Notes under the pieces: model-generated
Told to the model about the DNA's origin: nothing
The model's input: only the letters and a program-made list of their open reading frames with translations
The model's database searches: none
Position numbers and translations under genes: made by a program
In this document: in pieces, positions 26,827 through 35,333 of the stretch
Numbering within the stretch: position 1 is the first letter of the stretch
Layout: each line of letters opens with the position of its first letter
DNA from: an uncultured Thiotrichaceae bacterium
GTDB lineage: Bacteria > Pseudomonadota > Gammaproteobacteria > Thiotrichales > Thiotrichaceae
Direction: 5' to 3'
NCBI GenBank assembly: GCA_937925855.1
Contig: CALAMO010000012.1
Location: 62,001 to 126,000 of the forward strand
Length of the DNA stretch: 64,000 nt

Positions 26827-27399
26827 ATGGTTTATGAGATAGCGACGGTAGGCAAAGGAACACTCTATGCCATGCCCTGCCCGGTGTCAGGACAGTTGGA
26901 AACGACGTTGAATGAACTGCGCTCAGATGGTGTGACTGGTGTGGTTTCATTGCTGGAACCCTTAGAGGCAGAGAAACTGGGTGCGGGTAACGAAGCCGAG
27001 TTGTGCCAGCGGTTAGGGCTGAGTTATCGAAACTATCCGATTAAGGATTTTGCAACGGCTCAAAACCATCGCAAATTTATCGGATTTATCGATGAGCTCT
27101 ATCGTCTGTTATTAGGCGGTGAAAACATTGTTGTGCACTGCTATGCGGGCATTGGGCGGACGGGTCTGACGATTGGTTCTATTCTGATTCGGCATGGCAT
27201 GCCTGCTAAAGTGGCGATTGATCTTATGTCTGATGTGCGAGGTAGAAATATGCCACAAACGCAGGGACAGTATGAATATTTGCTTGAGTTTGAGGAAAAG
27301 GTAAACGCAGGTGAACTGTGCGGTGTTAGTGATGAGGCTGAGGACGCAAGTGATTCGAGGAAGAGAGGGGGCTGGCTGAAGCGCTTATTGGGTGGCTGA
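26827..27399 (+). CDS. Dual-specificity/tyrosine protein phosphatase-like protein
   Basis: This 190-residue protein carries the cysteine-phosphatase P-loop HCYAGIGRTGL (catalytic Cys105, Arg111) and a general-acid loop with Asp74 (YPIKDFA). Both elements are in the order of dual-specificity phosphatases, especially the CDKN3/DSP-like bacterial group. The C-terminal tail is charged and ends KRGGWLKRLLGG. It follows rfaH by 78 bp on the same strand, so co-transcription is likely. No Wzb-type low-molecular-weight phosphatase is encoded in the nearby polysaccharide locus, so it is a candidate for dephosphorylating Wzc. That role is inference. Confidence 0.85.
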   Translation: MVYEIATVGKGTLYAMPCPVSGQLETTLNELRSDGVTGVVSLLEPLEAEKLGAGNEAELCQRLGLSYRNYPIKDFATAQNHRKFIGFIDELYRLLLGGENIVVHCYAGIGRTGLTIGSILIRHGMPAKVAIDLMSDVRGRNMPQTQGQYEYLLEFEEKVNAGELCGVSDEAEDASDSRKRGGWLKRLLGG

Positions 27400-27402
27400 T
27401 AC

Positions 27403-27437
27403 AAAAAAGGCCGTCAAGCAATCAGCTTAACGGCCTT
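27403..27437 (-). terminator. Rho-independent terminator of the FecR-like gene
   Basis: On the minus strand AAGGCCGTTAAGC and GCTTGACGGCCTT form a 13-bp stem (one G-T pair) with a 5-nt loop, followed by a run of T residues (27403-27408). It begins 26 nt after the stop of the minus-strand gene. It sits between convergent genes and may also block read-through from the phosphatase gene. Confidence 0.9.
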
Positions 27438-27462
27438 AGTTAGCTATCTAACAATAGACGAC

Positions 27463-28023
27463 TTATCTGCTTGCAGGGTCATCGTCATCATCGTTAAGCT
27501 CATTGATGCCTGCGAGCAGTGCCAAACCACCCAAGCCAAGTACTGGGATAGTGGCTGCACCCAAACCGGCTACGCCTGCTGCACCTGCACCTAATCCTAA
27601 GGAACCAGCGCCAGCACCCATGCCTTTCATGATAGGTGGAATTGCTGCTGATTTACCGGCGGCAATCGTTGTTGGAGGTACTGCAGCAGCACCCGCAGCA
27701 CCGACTGCAATCGGCTGGCCAGCACTACACTGTTCAGCGGCTTGTACAGTTAACAGCGTGTTTTGCTGATGGACAACACGACAATCACTGCTCAGGTAAC
27801 CCATTGTGATTTTGGATTTCTCCAGAACAACAATGTGAGCGCCTTCTTCGATTTTCATGCCTTTTTGAGCAAGTTGACGTTGACCGTCAACATTTTCGAT
27901 GAAAGCCTTGCCACTGACTTGCAGTAATGTGGCAACAGGTTGTTGTGCAGCGGCAGCCATAGCCGTTGAACTTAAAGAAAAGCTGACTAGAGAGGCAAGG
28001 GCCAGCTTATGAATAGTTTTCAT
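27463..28023 (-). CDS. Exported FecR-like protein with Gly/Ala-rich hydrophobic tail
   Basis: This 186-residue protein has a clear signal peptide (MKTIHKLALASLVSFSLSSTAMAAAA). A FecR-like beta segment follows (about 30-95: VATLLQVSGKAFIENVDGQRQ, KGMKIEEGAHIVVLEKSKITM). Next is a long Gly/Ala-rich hydrophobic stretch and the ending LLAGINELNDDDDDPASR. Similar small proteins with a FecR core and a DDDD tail occur beside exopolysaccharide genes. A perfect AGGAGG precedes the ATG. It has its own terminator and a tandem palindrome upstream, so it is probably a separate transcription unit. Function is unknown. Confidence 0.78.
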   Translation of the reverse strand: MKTIHKLALASLVSFSLSSTAMAAAAQQPVATLLQVSGKAFIENVDGQRQLAQKGMKIEEGAHIVVLEKSKITMGYLSSDCRVVHQQNTLLTVQAAEQCSAGQPIAVGAAGAAAVPPTTIAAGKSAAIPPIMKGMGAGAGSLGLGAGAAGVAGLGAATIPVLGLGGLALLAGINELNDDDDDPASR

Positions 28024-28065
28024 TGTTAACCTCCTAAAGGTTATAATTGAACAGTTTTAACTCTA

Positions 28066-28089
28066 TTCTAGAATAATTTCTAGAATAAT
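28066..28089. repeat. Two tandem 12-mers TTCTAGAATAAT (operator-like)
   Basis: Two perfect copies of TTCTAGAATAAT lie head to tail at 28066-28077 and 28078-28089. Each contains the palindrome TTCTAGAA. The palindromes are 12 bp apart, on nearly the same helix face, and lie about 43-66 nt upstream of the FecR-like gene start. This is how a dimeric repressor or activator site would look. Confidence 0.65.
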
Positions 28090-28148
28090 GAAAGGTACGA
28101 TTGATCAATGGAATTTAAAACTCTGCCTGATATCGCAATTTCCTTCCG

Positions 28149-29489
28149 TCATTCATCTGCCTTCTGAGCCTTAGCAACAAAAATGGCGCAGAAAACAATG
28201 AATACCACCTGGTTGAACGGTGTATGCAGGTTAAAATCAACCAGTTCGTGTAGTAGGAGCAGTAGCAGGCTGATACCAGCCGCTACTCGAATAAATTTCA
28301 TCTCCGTCCACTTTATTTTTCTAAGTGAAAACCAGCTTTTTAAATAGATAAGCAGTGCAAAAATTAGAATTATTGCGCCAATAATGCCGGTTTCAAACAG
28401 TAGCTCAAGATAATCGTTATGTACGTGATTAATAAATCTAGCCTGTTCTACAGGCTGTAGCGTCGCATACACTTCCTGAAAAGTGCCTACGCCTGACCCA
28501 ATAGGCCAGAAGGTTTTGATGCCGGTGATAGCGTGCGTGAAGAACTCCCAACGCGCATCTTCGAATGGATTGATAGCAATGAAGCGGTTGAGTGCAGAGA
28601 CGATGCCAACGCTCATGGCAGCGCCAACGCTAGTGACCAATACGATGCCCATGATGCCTGCGCTTTTCCAGCCGCCCACCGGCAAGGCAAAGGCCAGTAA
28701 CGACAATAACATCGCTAATACCGTGAGCGCGATACCTGCGCGTGATGTGCTGAACAGCGCCGCACAAACAAACAGAATCACCAGCAGCGCGAGGCCCAGT
28801 ACATTGACTAGGCTGTATTGATTATCAGTGGCCCTGCTGTTGAGTTGGCTGAAATAATTAGCCAATAAGCCCAGGCTAATAGGCAGCATCATGTACATCA
28901 AGGCAGAAAAATGGTCTCGATTCAGGTAAGTACCTGCGGCTGTTCCCGCTGGGTTGTCAAAGAAAGCCCATTGGTCTAGGCGGGTGGAAAACTGGATGAC
29001 GCCTAAAATCCCTTGAACAGCAGCGACGATTAATAGCAGGATCAGCAGGTATTTTTTCAGCCGGTCGGTTTGCAGGGCAACGGAAACAAATAAGCTGATC
29101 AAAACCAGAAGTAGAATCAAGGATGAGACGGTTCTTTCGCGCACTAGGCTGGCGCTGAGAGCAGGAGACTCACCGTTAGCTTGCAGCCACTCGATCGCGG
29201 GCGCGAAGCGTTCTCGCCCTGACAGGCTTGACCACTGTTCAAACGACAGGGGGAGGAGGTAGGCCGCAGTGCCTAATACTAAGAACAGCAGAAATAACCA
29301 GACGAGCACACCCAGGCCATAGCGGCTAGACCGTGTATGCCCGCAGCATAAGATGAGTAGCTGTATCCCACCCAGCACTTCGAGGATGAGTAGGGAAATC
29401 GCACTTTTCCCACTGGCATACCAGGGAATGCATAAAATCATGAGTGCGGACAGGGCGAATAGCAGGTGGGGGCGCGTTAACCAACTCAT
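28149..29489 (-). CDS. O-antigen ligase / Wzy-like polysaccharide polymerase family membrane protein
   Basis: This 446-residue protein has about 11-12 membrane segments and the Wzy_C/O-antigen-ligase region. The large periplasmic loop contains the conserved pattern around GIKTFWPIGSGVGTFQEVY ... FINHVHNDYLELLFETGIIGA. The HNDYLEL motif with Arg/His in the loop is typical of the ligase/polymerase superfamily. It is the last gene of the polysaccharide run, with a 4-bp overlap with the TPR gene, so the two are co-translated. A second Wzy-like protein is encoded at 44.2-45.4 kb, so this one may ligate or secondarily polymerise the glycan. Confidence 0.88.
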   Translation of the reverse strand: MSWLTRPHLLFALSALMILCIPWYASGKSAISLLILEVLGGIQLLILCCGHTRSSRYGLGVLVWLFLLFLVLGTAAYLLPLSFEQWSSLSGRERFAPAIEWLQANGESPALSASLVRERTVSSLILLLVLISLFVSVALQTDRLKKYLLILLLIVAAVQGILGVIQFSTRLDQWAFFDNPAGTAAGTYLNRDHFSALMYMMLPISLGLLANYFSQLNSRATDNQYSLVNVLGLALLVILFVCAALFSTSRAGIALTVLAMLLSLLAFALPVGGWKSAGIMGIVLVTSVGAAMSVGIVSALNRFIAINPFEDARWEFFTHAITGIKTFWPIGSGVGTFQEVYATLQPVEQARFINHVHNDYLELLFETGIIGAIILIFALLIYLKSWFSLRKIKWTEMKFIRVAAGISLLLLLLHELVDFNLHTPFNQVVFIVFCAIFVAKAQKADE

Positions 29490-30784
29490 TGTTCCTGCTC
29501 CGCTGCAATTTGTTGTTCTATAGGGGGTGTTGGGTCGCGGGTGATACGGATATCATCAAACCAAATGGATCCACTAAAGGTATGTTTGTGTGAGAAGCGG
29601 CTGCTGGCTTCCAGACGGATAAGTTGCACCGGACAATCTGTAGGCACCGTGAATTTATCGCTGACGTTTTCCCAGGATGAGCGTCCTTGCAGTGCGAGGG
29701 ATTCGAGCAGCGGTTCTGGCCGCTGGGTGTCTCCCCCGATGCAGCGTATGCGCCATGATAAGCCTTCGGGATTTTTGAGTCGATTGAGTCGATAGCGGTA
29801 ATCCAATAGGTAATGGCCCGGCATGAGGGTGAGGCGCTGGCTAACATGGCGAAAGTTGATTTTTTTGTTGTTGAACAGCACTCTGAGTGCTCTGCGACCA
29901 CTGACGCCGGTTGTATTGGCGGTGTTAATGCGCATGCCCTTGCTGCGGCTGATGAGCCAGTCAAACCCGGTATTAAAACGATTACCTTCAAAACCACCGT
30001 CGAAGATAAGCCCGCTGAGTTGCAGTTCGCGTTTATCTAAACCGGATAGCCAGAGGAAATTAGCGGCGGCCCACTGCTGTTCCTGTAGCAGCCGATTAAC
30101 GAATAAGCGCCTTTCTGTCTTAGAAAGAGTGACTTCGGACTCGGTTCTCGCTTGGTAAATCGTGTTAAGCAGGGCGGTGTCCACTTTTTCCCGAATCATA
30201 TGGGCGTAAAAGCTGTCCCACCACTTCGGCGGGTTCTCAAAGATCGAACTGAATAACGTGAATCCATTGGGGTTCTGAATGAGTTGGAGTAAATTTGGAT
30301 AAATGGCGCTGCGCAATTCTGCGGTGTTGAGGCGTATCAGTAACCGATTCCACTCCTCAATGACTTTATCCCAGCGCTCCTGTTGCAGCCAGTAGGCGGC
30401 GATATGCCTACGTGCTTCCGCTCTGGCAGGCGAATAGTCTGCTGCTAGCGCTAACACTTCCTGCGTTTTTTTGGGCTGCTTGTTGGCGGTGTAAATGCTA
30501 ATCAACTGTGCGAAGGCTTCGCCATTAATGTTTTCCGAGCGTAAAGCCCGCAGCGTATAGGTTTCCGCGGTTTGCGGATCGTCGTCCGCCAGCGCTGCAT
30601 GTGCCTTCGCCAGCCAAGTATCCGGGGGAGCAACCTGCCAGGGTGTTGGATTTTCATTCCAGCCGACGTCGTAGAAGTCCCCAGGAACACGTCCACCTAA
30701 GCGGTAGCTCAGGCTGCCCCAAATAACCAGAATGGCCAGGAAAATACCCAGTAAACGAATGGGCCATACCGTAATTATTGACAC
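29486..30784 (-). CDS. Membrane-anchored TPR-like protein of the polysaccharide locus
   Basis: This 432-residue protein has one N-terminal membrane helix (about 5-25, VWPIRLLGIFLAILVIWGSLSY). A helical TPR-like region follows (about 55-165: LAKAHAALADDDPQTAETYTLRALRSENINGEAFAQLISIY ...). The C-terminal domain has beta-type segments (about 250-420, GLIFDGGFEGNRFNTGFDW ... GSIWFDDIRIT) that resemble carbohydrate-binding jelly-roll folds. It overlaps both neighbours by a few bases (10 bp with the pseudokinase gene, 4 bp with the ligase-like gene). A scaffold or glycan-binding role at the inner membrane is plausible, but I do not recognise a named family. Confidence 0.75.
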   Translation of the reverse strand: MSIITVWPIRLLGIFLAILVIWGSLSYRLGGRVPGDFYDVGWNENPTPWQVAPPDTWLAKAHAALADDDPQTAETYTLRALRSENINGEAFAQLISIYTANKQPKKTQEVLALAADYSPARAEARRHIAAYWLQQERWDKVIEEWNRLLIRLNTAELRSAIYPNLLQLIQNPNGFTLFSSIFENPPKWWDSFYAHMIREKVDTALLNTIYQARTESEVTLSKTERRLFVNRLLQEQQWAAANFLWLSGLDKRELQLSGLIFDGGFEGNRFNTGFDWLISRSKGMRINTANTTGVSGRRALRVLFNNKKINFRHVSQRLTLMPGHYLLDYRYRLNRLKNPEGLSWRIRCIGGDTQRPEPLLESLALQGRSSWENVSDKFTVPTDCPVQLIRLEASSRFSHKHTFSGSIWFDDIRITRDPTPPIEQQIAAEQEQ

Positions 30785-32130
30785 AAAAAGCCCCCCCCCG
30801 GGATTAATTTACCGTTAACATCCCGTGCGTTCGGGTGATAACCCATCACATTAACCTGCCCCTGTTGCTGGCATGTTGCCATACCCTGGGCTTTTTTATG
30901 GCTGGGTACCGGGCCAAAGGCGTTAGGATTGCGCCAGCTGATAATCTTCTGTTGCGTGCGTGCTAGGGATTTGCCGATAGTCATTTGTGGGGCTTTTTCA
31001 ATAGAATAGTGAGTTCGTGCCGCGGTTTCTGCCCGCTTGGTGGTGGCCACAAGTTCGAGTGGTTGCGTTTTGTGCGGAGGTTTAGCCGCTGTTTCGGCGG
31101 GCTGCGGCGCTTGGCGCAGACTACCTGCTGCAGTAAACGGCTGTTCTGCAGGGGTTGAGGTTGTTTGGCGATAGTGATGATGCCCGGCGATAACCGTAAG
31201 GATGGCTAATCCTGCTATCAGCACAGGGTAGACTATTTTGTAGGTAAGTTCAGCGCTTACTTTAGGGGCTGGATCAACGAGATACAATAAACGTTCGGGA
31301 GATTCCGGGCGTTTAGCGCGCCTGAAAGCCAAGCCTAAATACAGGGCCTGCCAGTTTTCTTCCGGCAATTTGATCACTGGGTTGGGTATGCTTTCCTTAA
31401 ATGCCGCTTGAATTGAGCTGTCTTCAATAAACGGTAGGTAGCCATTAAGCAGCTGGTACAGCAGTACCGCGATAGCGAAGGTGTCATCGCTGGCGACGGG
31501 GACCTCGCCCATCGCCGTTTCGGGACTCAACGCTGGGGCGTGTAAGGTCAGCCCATGGGGCTGTTTTGTTTGCTGGCCCGTAAGAAAAATATGATAGGCG
31601 ATGACGACGGGTTCGTTGAGCAAATAAGCCTGTCTTGTGCTGGGCTCATAGCTTATCGCGCCTGCTTCAATAAAGGCGTAGCCTGAAGCCATCGGTGTTT
31701 TTTTTGTGGCTTTAATAACAGATTCCGCAATGCTGATCGCCTTAGCAGGCGGATAACCAAACCGTCCGATCTGATTAATGTCTGTTTGTAACAGGGCACC
31801 TTGGAAACCCGAGACAACAAACCAATACTGGTCGTTGTCTACCCCAAAATCATTGAGGTATAAATGGCTGCGGGCGGGGCCTTGATGATAGCGGCTAAAC
31901 ACCTTTTTCAGGACGGCCGCAAACTCAACATTTTGGGTGAGTGCCGTATTGACTATGCCTATCGTTAACTCGGCTGCTGCCTGATTGTGACGAATGGTTT
32001 TAACATCGCTGCCTCGGTAGAAGGTAACTAAAGCGGTAGACGCCAGTAAAGCATGCAGGAAATAACGGTCTTCACTCAGATAAAAACCGGTGAAGACGTG
32101 TTCGTTCTGGTAAACCGCAAGTGCCGTCAT
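30775..32130 (-). CDS. Membrane pseudokinase-like protein with C-terminal GYHP/IPGGGFLC domain
   Basis: This 451-residue protein has a degenerate protein-kinase-like N-terminal region. Residues 199-234 (PALSPETAMGEV ... DDTFAIAVLLYQLLNGYLPF) match the APE-to-subdomain-IX part of Hanks kinases, but no HRD, DFG, glycine loop or catalytic lysine is recognisable. One membrane helix follows (297-316, YKIVYPVLIAGLAILTVIAG), then a Pro/Thr-rich linker. The C-terminal module (383-451) has two Cys (420, 450) and ends GGGFLCQ. The same module ends the lipoprotein at 36160-36540. The topology puts the kinase-like part in the cytoplasm and the module in the periplasm. It directly follows wzc. Confidence 0.78.
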   Translation of the reverse strand: MTALAVYQNEHVFTGFYLSEDRYFLHALLASTALVTFYRGSDVKTIRHNQAAAELTIGIVNTALTQNVEFAAVLKKVFSRYHQGPARSHLYLNDFGVDNDQYWFVVSGFQGALLQTDINQIGRFGYPPAKAISIAESVIKATKKTPMASGYAFIEAGAISYEPSTRQAYLLNEPVVIAYHIFLTGQQTKQPHGLTLHAPALSPETAMGEVPVASDDTFAIAVLLYQLLNGYLPFIEDSSIQAAFKESIPNPVIKLPEENWQALYLGLAFRRAKRPESPERLLYLVDPAPKVSAELTYKIVYPVLIAGLAILTVIAGHHHYRQTTSTPAEQPFTAAGSLRQAPQPAETAAKPPHKTQPLELVATTKRAETAARTHYSIEKAPQMTIGKSLARTQQKIISWRNPNAFGPVPSHKKAQGMATCQQQGQVNVMGYHPNARDVNGKLIPGGGFLCQ

Positions 32131-32144
32131 AGGGGGGTGCGTGA

Positions 32145-35100
32145 CTAAGCGGCATCAAGATGCTTCTGCTCGTTGCCGTAGTTGTAATATTCGTAATTGT
32201 AGTTATAGCCGTAGCCGCTGCCTTGCCGGGTCTTAGTCGCCACAAAACCAATGATGTTCGTTCGGGACTGATACAGGCGTTTTAGTGAACCCAGCAGCAC
32301 CTGCTTCTTGGTATCGCCCATAGAAACAGCAATCATAGTGGCATCTGAACGACTCGAAATGACCAGTGCATCCGCGAGCCCAATCACCGGCGGCATGTCC
32401 AGTACGATGACATCAAAGGTCTTATCGATACGCGCCATATCGTATAAAGCGTCCAGGCGATCACTGCTTAATAGCTCAACGGGATTAGGTGTCGTCGGTC
32501 CCGCAGTGACGACATAAACATTGGGAATCTGACAGCTTTGTGTCACTGACTTAATACTGTCTTGCCCGGTCAAATAATTAGCCAACCCTTTGCTGTTATC
32601 CAGACGCAGGCGTTTATGGACCGAGGGTTTGCGCAGGTCGGTGTCGACCAGTAAAACCGTATTGCCATCATTGGCAAAGGTGGCCGCAATATTAATGGCG
32701 CTGGTTGATTTACCTTCGGAAGGTGACGAGCTGGTGATGCCGACGACCGCAGGCGCACCGTCTCGGGTTGAGAATTTTAAATTAGTGCGTAATGATCGAT
32801 AGGCCTCGGCAAAGGCGGAGCGCGGATCAGTTTGTGCCATTAACGCCAGGTTCTCAGCTTTTTCTTTAGCGCGGGGAATAATGCCGAGCAGCGGCAGGCC
32901 ACTGCTGATTCTGCTAAGTTCATCCGTATTCTTAATGCGGTCATCAAGGAACTCCAGCAGGAAGGCCACCACAGTGCCCAAAAACAAACCCAGTACCGCA
33001 CCCAGCATTAAATTCAGCTGCGTGTTTGGCTTGTGTTTGCTAAAGGGGATAATCGCTTCGTCAACGACTGCGATATTATTGTTACCAATACCGCCGGCGA
33101 TACCAATCTGTTTCTGGCGATCCAGCAGGCCAGTATAAATATTGCGAATACTGTCCAGCTCGCGTTTTATTTCATTCAGGCCAACATTTTGTTCACGCAG
33201 CGTGACCGATTTGATTTTCTGTTCTTCCAGCTGTTGGCGTATCGCGTCTTCCTGCTCAATGGCGGCGATCATGCGGCCTTTTAGGCCATCTTGTACCGTG
33301 GCGCTAATAGTCGCCGTTTCTAGAATGATCTGATTTTTCAACTCAGCGATGCGTTGCTCTAAGGTGATTTTATTATTCGCATCTGAGGCCCGTGTTTCGC
33401 GCGCGATTTCAACTCTTAGCTGATCAATTTGTTGTTTCAGATAGGACTGGGTGCCGGTTTGCAGGGTGCGTGTTTCACGCGCAATGTCGATACGCAGCTG
33501 ATCGATTTTCTTTTTAAGGTAGGTGCGATTGCTATTGGTAATACTGCTGGTTTCTCTAGCGATATCCGTTTTAATCTGGTTGATCTGTTCCAGCAAGTTG
33601 GCACGAGTATTTTGGGTGACTGCCCGGGTCTCCTGGGCAATATCCTGTTTTAATTGATTAATCTGTTGGGTTAAGCTGTTGCGCACCGAGGCGTTTTCTT
33701 GCACGATTTGCTGTTTTACTTCGTTTATTTTTTGGCGCAGCTGCACCATGAGCGGATATGCCGGTTTATATACTTGTGCTTTTTCTTGGTATTGACTTTC
33801 AAGTTGTGACAACTGATTTTTGAGGGTTCTTTGGATAGAATTTCCGTCATAACCACTATTGCTACTTTGTCCTCCTTGTAATAGAGCTTGTAGTTGCGCT
33901 ACCCGCTGCTTCAATGTCTGAATAGTAGGGTTTTTGAAAGACTCAGAGGCGCTTATTTCAGCCTGATATTCACTTTGTAATTGCGCGAGGCGTCCCTTTA
34001 GCGTGCGAATCACGGGGTTCTCAATGGCTCTTGGTGAAGACAGTTCGCCCTGGTAGTCGCGCTGTAATCTTGCAAGCTCCTGTGTCATGGAGCGGATGAC
34101 TGGGTTGTCGCCTGAACGGGATGCGGTGATTTCAGCCTGATATTGACTCTGCAGCTGTGCAAGCCGCTGGCGCAAAGTACGTAAATTGGAATTATCGAAT
34201 GAGCTGGACGTGGTCACTGCTGCTTGATATTTGCTCTCTAATTCGGCGAGTTGTTTCTTTAGGGCTTGTACCGTGCTATTGCCCAAAACCTTATCGGCGC
34301 TGTCGGAGTCGCGAGTTTCCGTATAAGCGATTTCGGCCTTGACCCTTTCGGCTTCAGCTTTAGTGAGCGACGCACTGAGTTCACTTAGTTTTCTATTCAC
34401 TAATGACTGGTTGTCTTCTGTGAGTACAATGCCTTTTTCTTTGGCATAGTCATTAAGTTTTTCTTCGGCCTCCAATAAGCGACTGCGTGTTTTGATGATT
34501 TCCTCTTGCACGCGGTTTTCTGCATAAGATGCCGCGTCAATACGTCGTTCTAGATTCACCTCAATATAGTTGCTGGCGAGGGTGTTCACGATGGTGGCGG
34601 CCCGTTCTGGGTTTGTATCATCATAATGCACGGTGACGATCTGTGAATTTTTAACCGGTGCAATGGCGAGCCTCTCCAGCAGCTGGTCTTCTATCGGGCG
34701 TTCGCCTAATAGTTTTTTCTCATCGGTCGCATCAGCCGCGAAGGCATCTTGCTGGATGTCTTCTACAGTGTCGTTATTGCCGTCCGCATTATTGTCGCGG
34801 CTACCTGAAAATAATGCGGTGAACTGTTGTTGGAGTTCGCCCAGCCAGGACGATTCGGTACTGGCCAGTTTTTGCTGCCGGAAAATGGATTCAATGCCGA
34901 GGTCTTCTATCGTCCGTTTTGCCAGCATGCGGCTTTTTAGTAATTCATACTGCGTTTGATAAAAGTCTCTGCGGTTAACATTGCCGCCTTTGGATTCAAC
35001 GTCGTATTCCAGCACCTGCGCTTCTTCTTTGATTTGTATCGTGGTGCTCGCGCGATAAATCGGCTGCATCATCAGAGTGACGACTAATGAGGTGACAAAA

Positions 35101-35297
35101 ACTAGGGCCGCAATCGCAATAATCAGCCCTTTGCGCCGAATCAGTACCTGCCACAGTTCGCGCAGGTCGATTTCATCGTCGTCGTCATCCCGCTCAGCCT
35201 CTTCCAACGGATGTCCATAAGGCCTGATTGCCCCCTGATGTTGCACGGCGGGTAGATGATTGCCCGGCAGTGCGGTGATGTTATCTTCATTGTTCAT
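32145..35297 (-). CDS. wzc: Wzc-like polysaccharide co-polymerase and BY-tyrosine kinase, enlarged by tandem coiled-coil repeats
   Basis: This 1050-residue inner-membrane protein controls chain length and export of the polysaccharide. The Wzz domain (about 42-130, TM near 56-77) precedes a long periplasmic coiled coil. A second TM (near 755-775) leads to the cytoplasmic BY-kinase with Walker A (SSSPSEGKST, near 858-867), Walker A' (LLVDTDLRKPS, near 882-892), Walker B (VIVLDMPP, near 963) and a C-terminal tyrosine cluster (GYGYNYNYEYYNYG). Typical Wzc proteins are about 720 residues. The extra 300 or so come from six 29-residue repeats (about 344-500) and five or six 26-residue repeats (about 544-680). 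It follows wza by 36 bp. Confidence 0.93.
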   Translation of the reverse strand: MNNEDNITALPGNHLPAVQHQGAIRPYGHPLEEAERDDDDDEIDLRELWQVLIRRKGLIIAIAALVFVTSLVVTLMMQPIYRASTTIQIKEEAQVLEYDVESKGGNVNRRDFYQTQYELLKSRMLAKRTIEDLGIESIFRQQKLASTESSWLGELQQQFTALFSGSRDNNADGNNDTVEDIQQDAFAADATDEKKLLGERPIEDQLLERLAIAPVKNSQIVTVHYDDTNPERAATIVNTLASNYIEVNLERRIDAASYAENRVQEEIIKTRSRLLEAEEKLNDYAKEKGIVLTEDNQSLVNRKLSELSASLTKAEAERVKAEIAYTETRDSDSADKVLGNSTVQALKKQLAELESKYQAAVTTSSSFDNSNLRTLRQRLAQLQSQYQAEITASRSGDNPVIRSMTQELARLQRDYQGELSSPRAIENPVIRTLKGRLAQLQSEYQAEISASESFKNPTIQTLKQRVAQLQALLQGGQSSNSGYDGNSIQRTLKNQLSQLESQYQEKAQVYKPAYPLMVQLRQKINEVKQQIVQENASVRNSLTQQINQLKQDIAQETRAVTQNTRANLLEQINQIKTDIARETSSITNSNRTYLKKKIDQLRIDIARETRTLQTGTQSYLKQQIDQLRVEIARETRASDANNKITLEQRIAELKNQIILETATISATVQDGLKGRMIAAIEQEDAIRQQLEEQKIKSVTLREQNVGLNEIKRELDSIRNIYTGLLDRQKQIGIAGGIGNNNIAVVDEAIIPFSKHKPNTQLNLMLGAVLGLFLGTVVAFLLEFLDDRIKNTDELSRISSGLPLLGIIPRAKEKAENLALMAQTDPRSAFAEAYRSLRTNLKFSTRDGAPAVVGITSSSPSEGKSTSAINIAATFANDGNTVLLVDTDLRKPSVHKRLRLDNSKGLANYLTGQDSIKSVTQSCQIPNVYVVTAGPTTPNPVELLSSDRLDALYDMARIDKTFDVIVLDMPPVIGLADALVISSRSDATMIAVSMGDTKKQVLLGSLKRLYQSRTNIIGFVATKTRQGSGYGYNYNYEYYNYGNEQKHLDAA
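33258..33668 (-). repeat. Coding repeat block B in wzc: five or six 78-bp units
   Basis: The unit is about 26 residues with the pattern QxxQINQLKxDIARETR...N. The isoleucine of the QIxQL motif falls at residues 546, 572, 598, 624 and 650, giving exact 26-residue spacing, with a weaker sixth unit near 677. The DNA copies are diverged but clearly related. Confidence 0.85.
33798..34270 (-). repeat. Coding repeat block A in wzc: six 87-bp units
   Basis: The unit is about 29 residues with the pattern xTLxxRLAQLQSxYQAEIxxSxSxxNPxI. Equivalent positions fall at residues 344, 373, 402, 431 and 460 (exact 29-residue spacing) and near 490 (one residue inserted). The block lies in the predicted periplasmic coiled coil. 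Confidence 0.85.
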
Positions 35298-35333
35298 AGT
35301 TGAAATTATACGTGTCCGCAGTCGTTAATGCCA

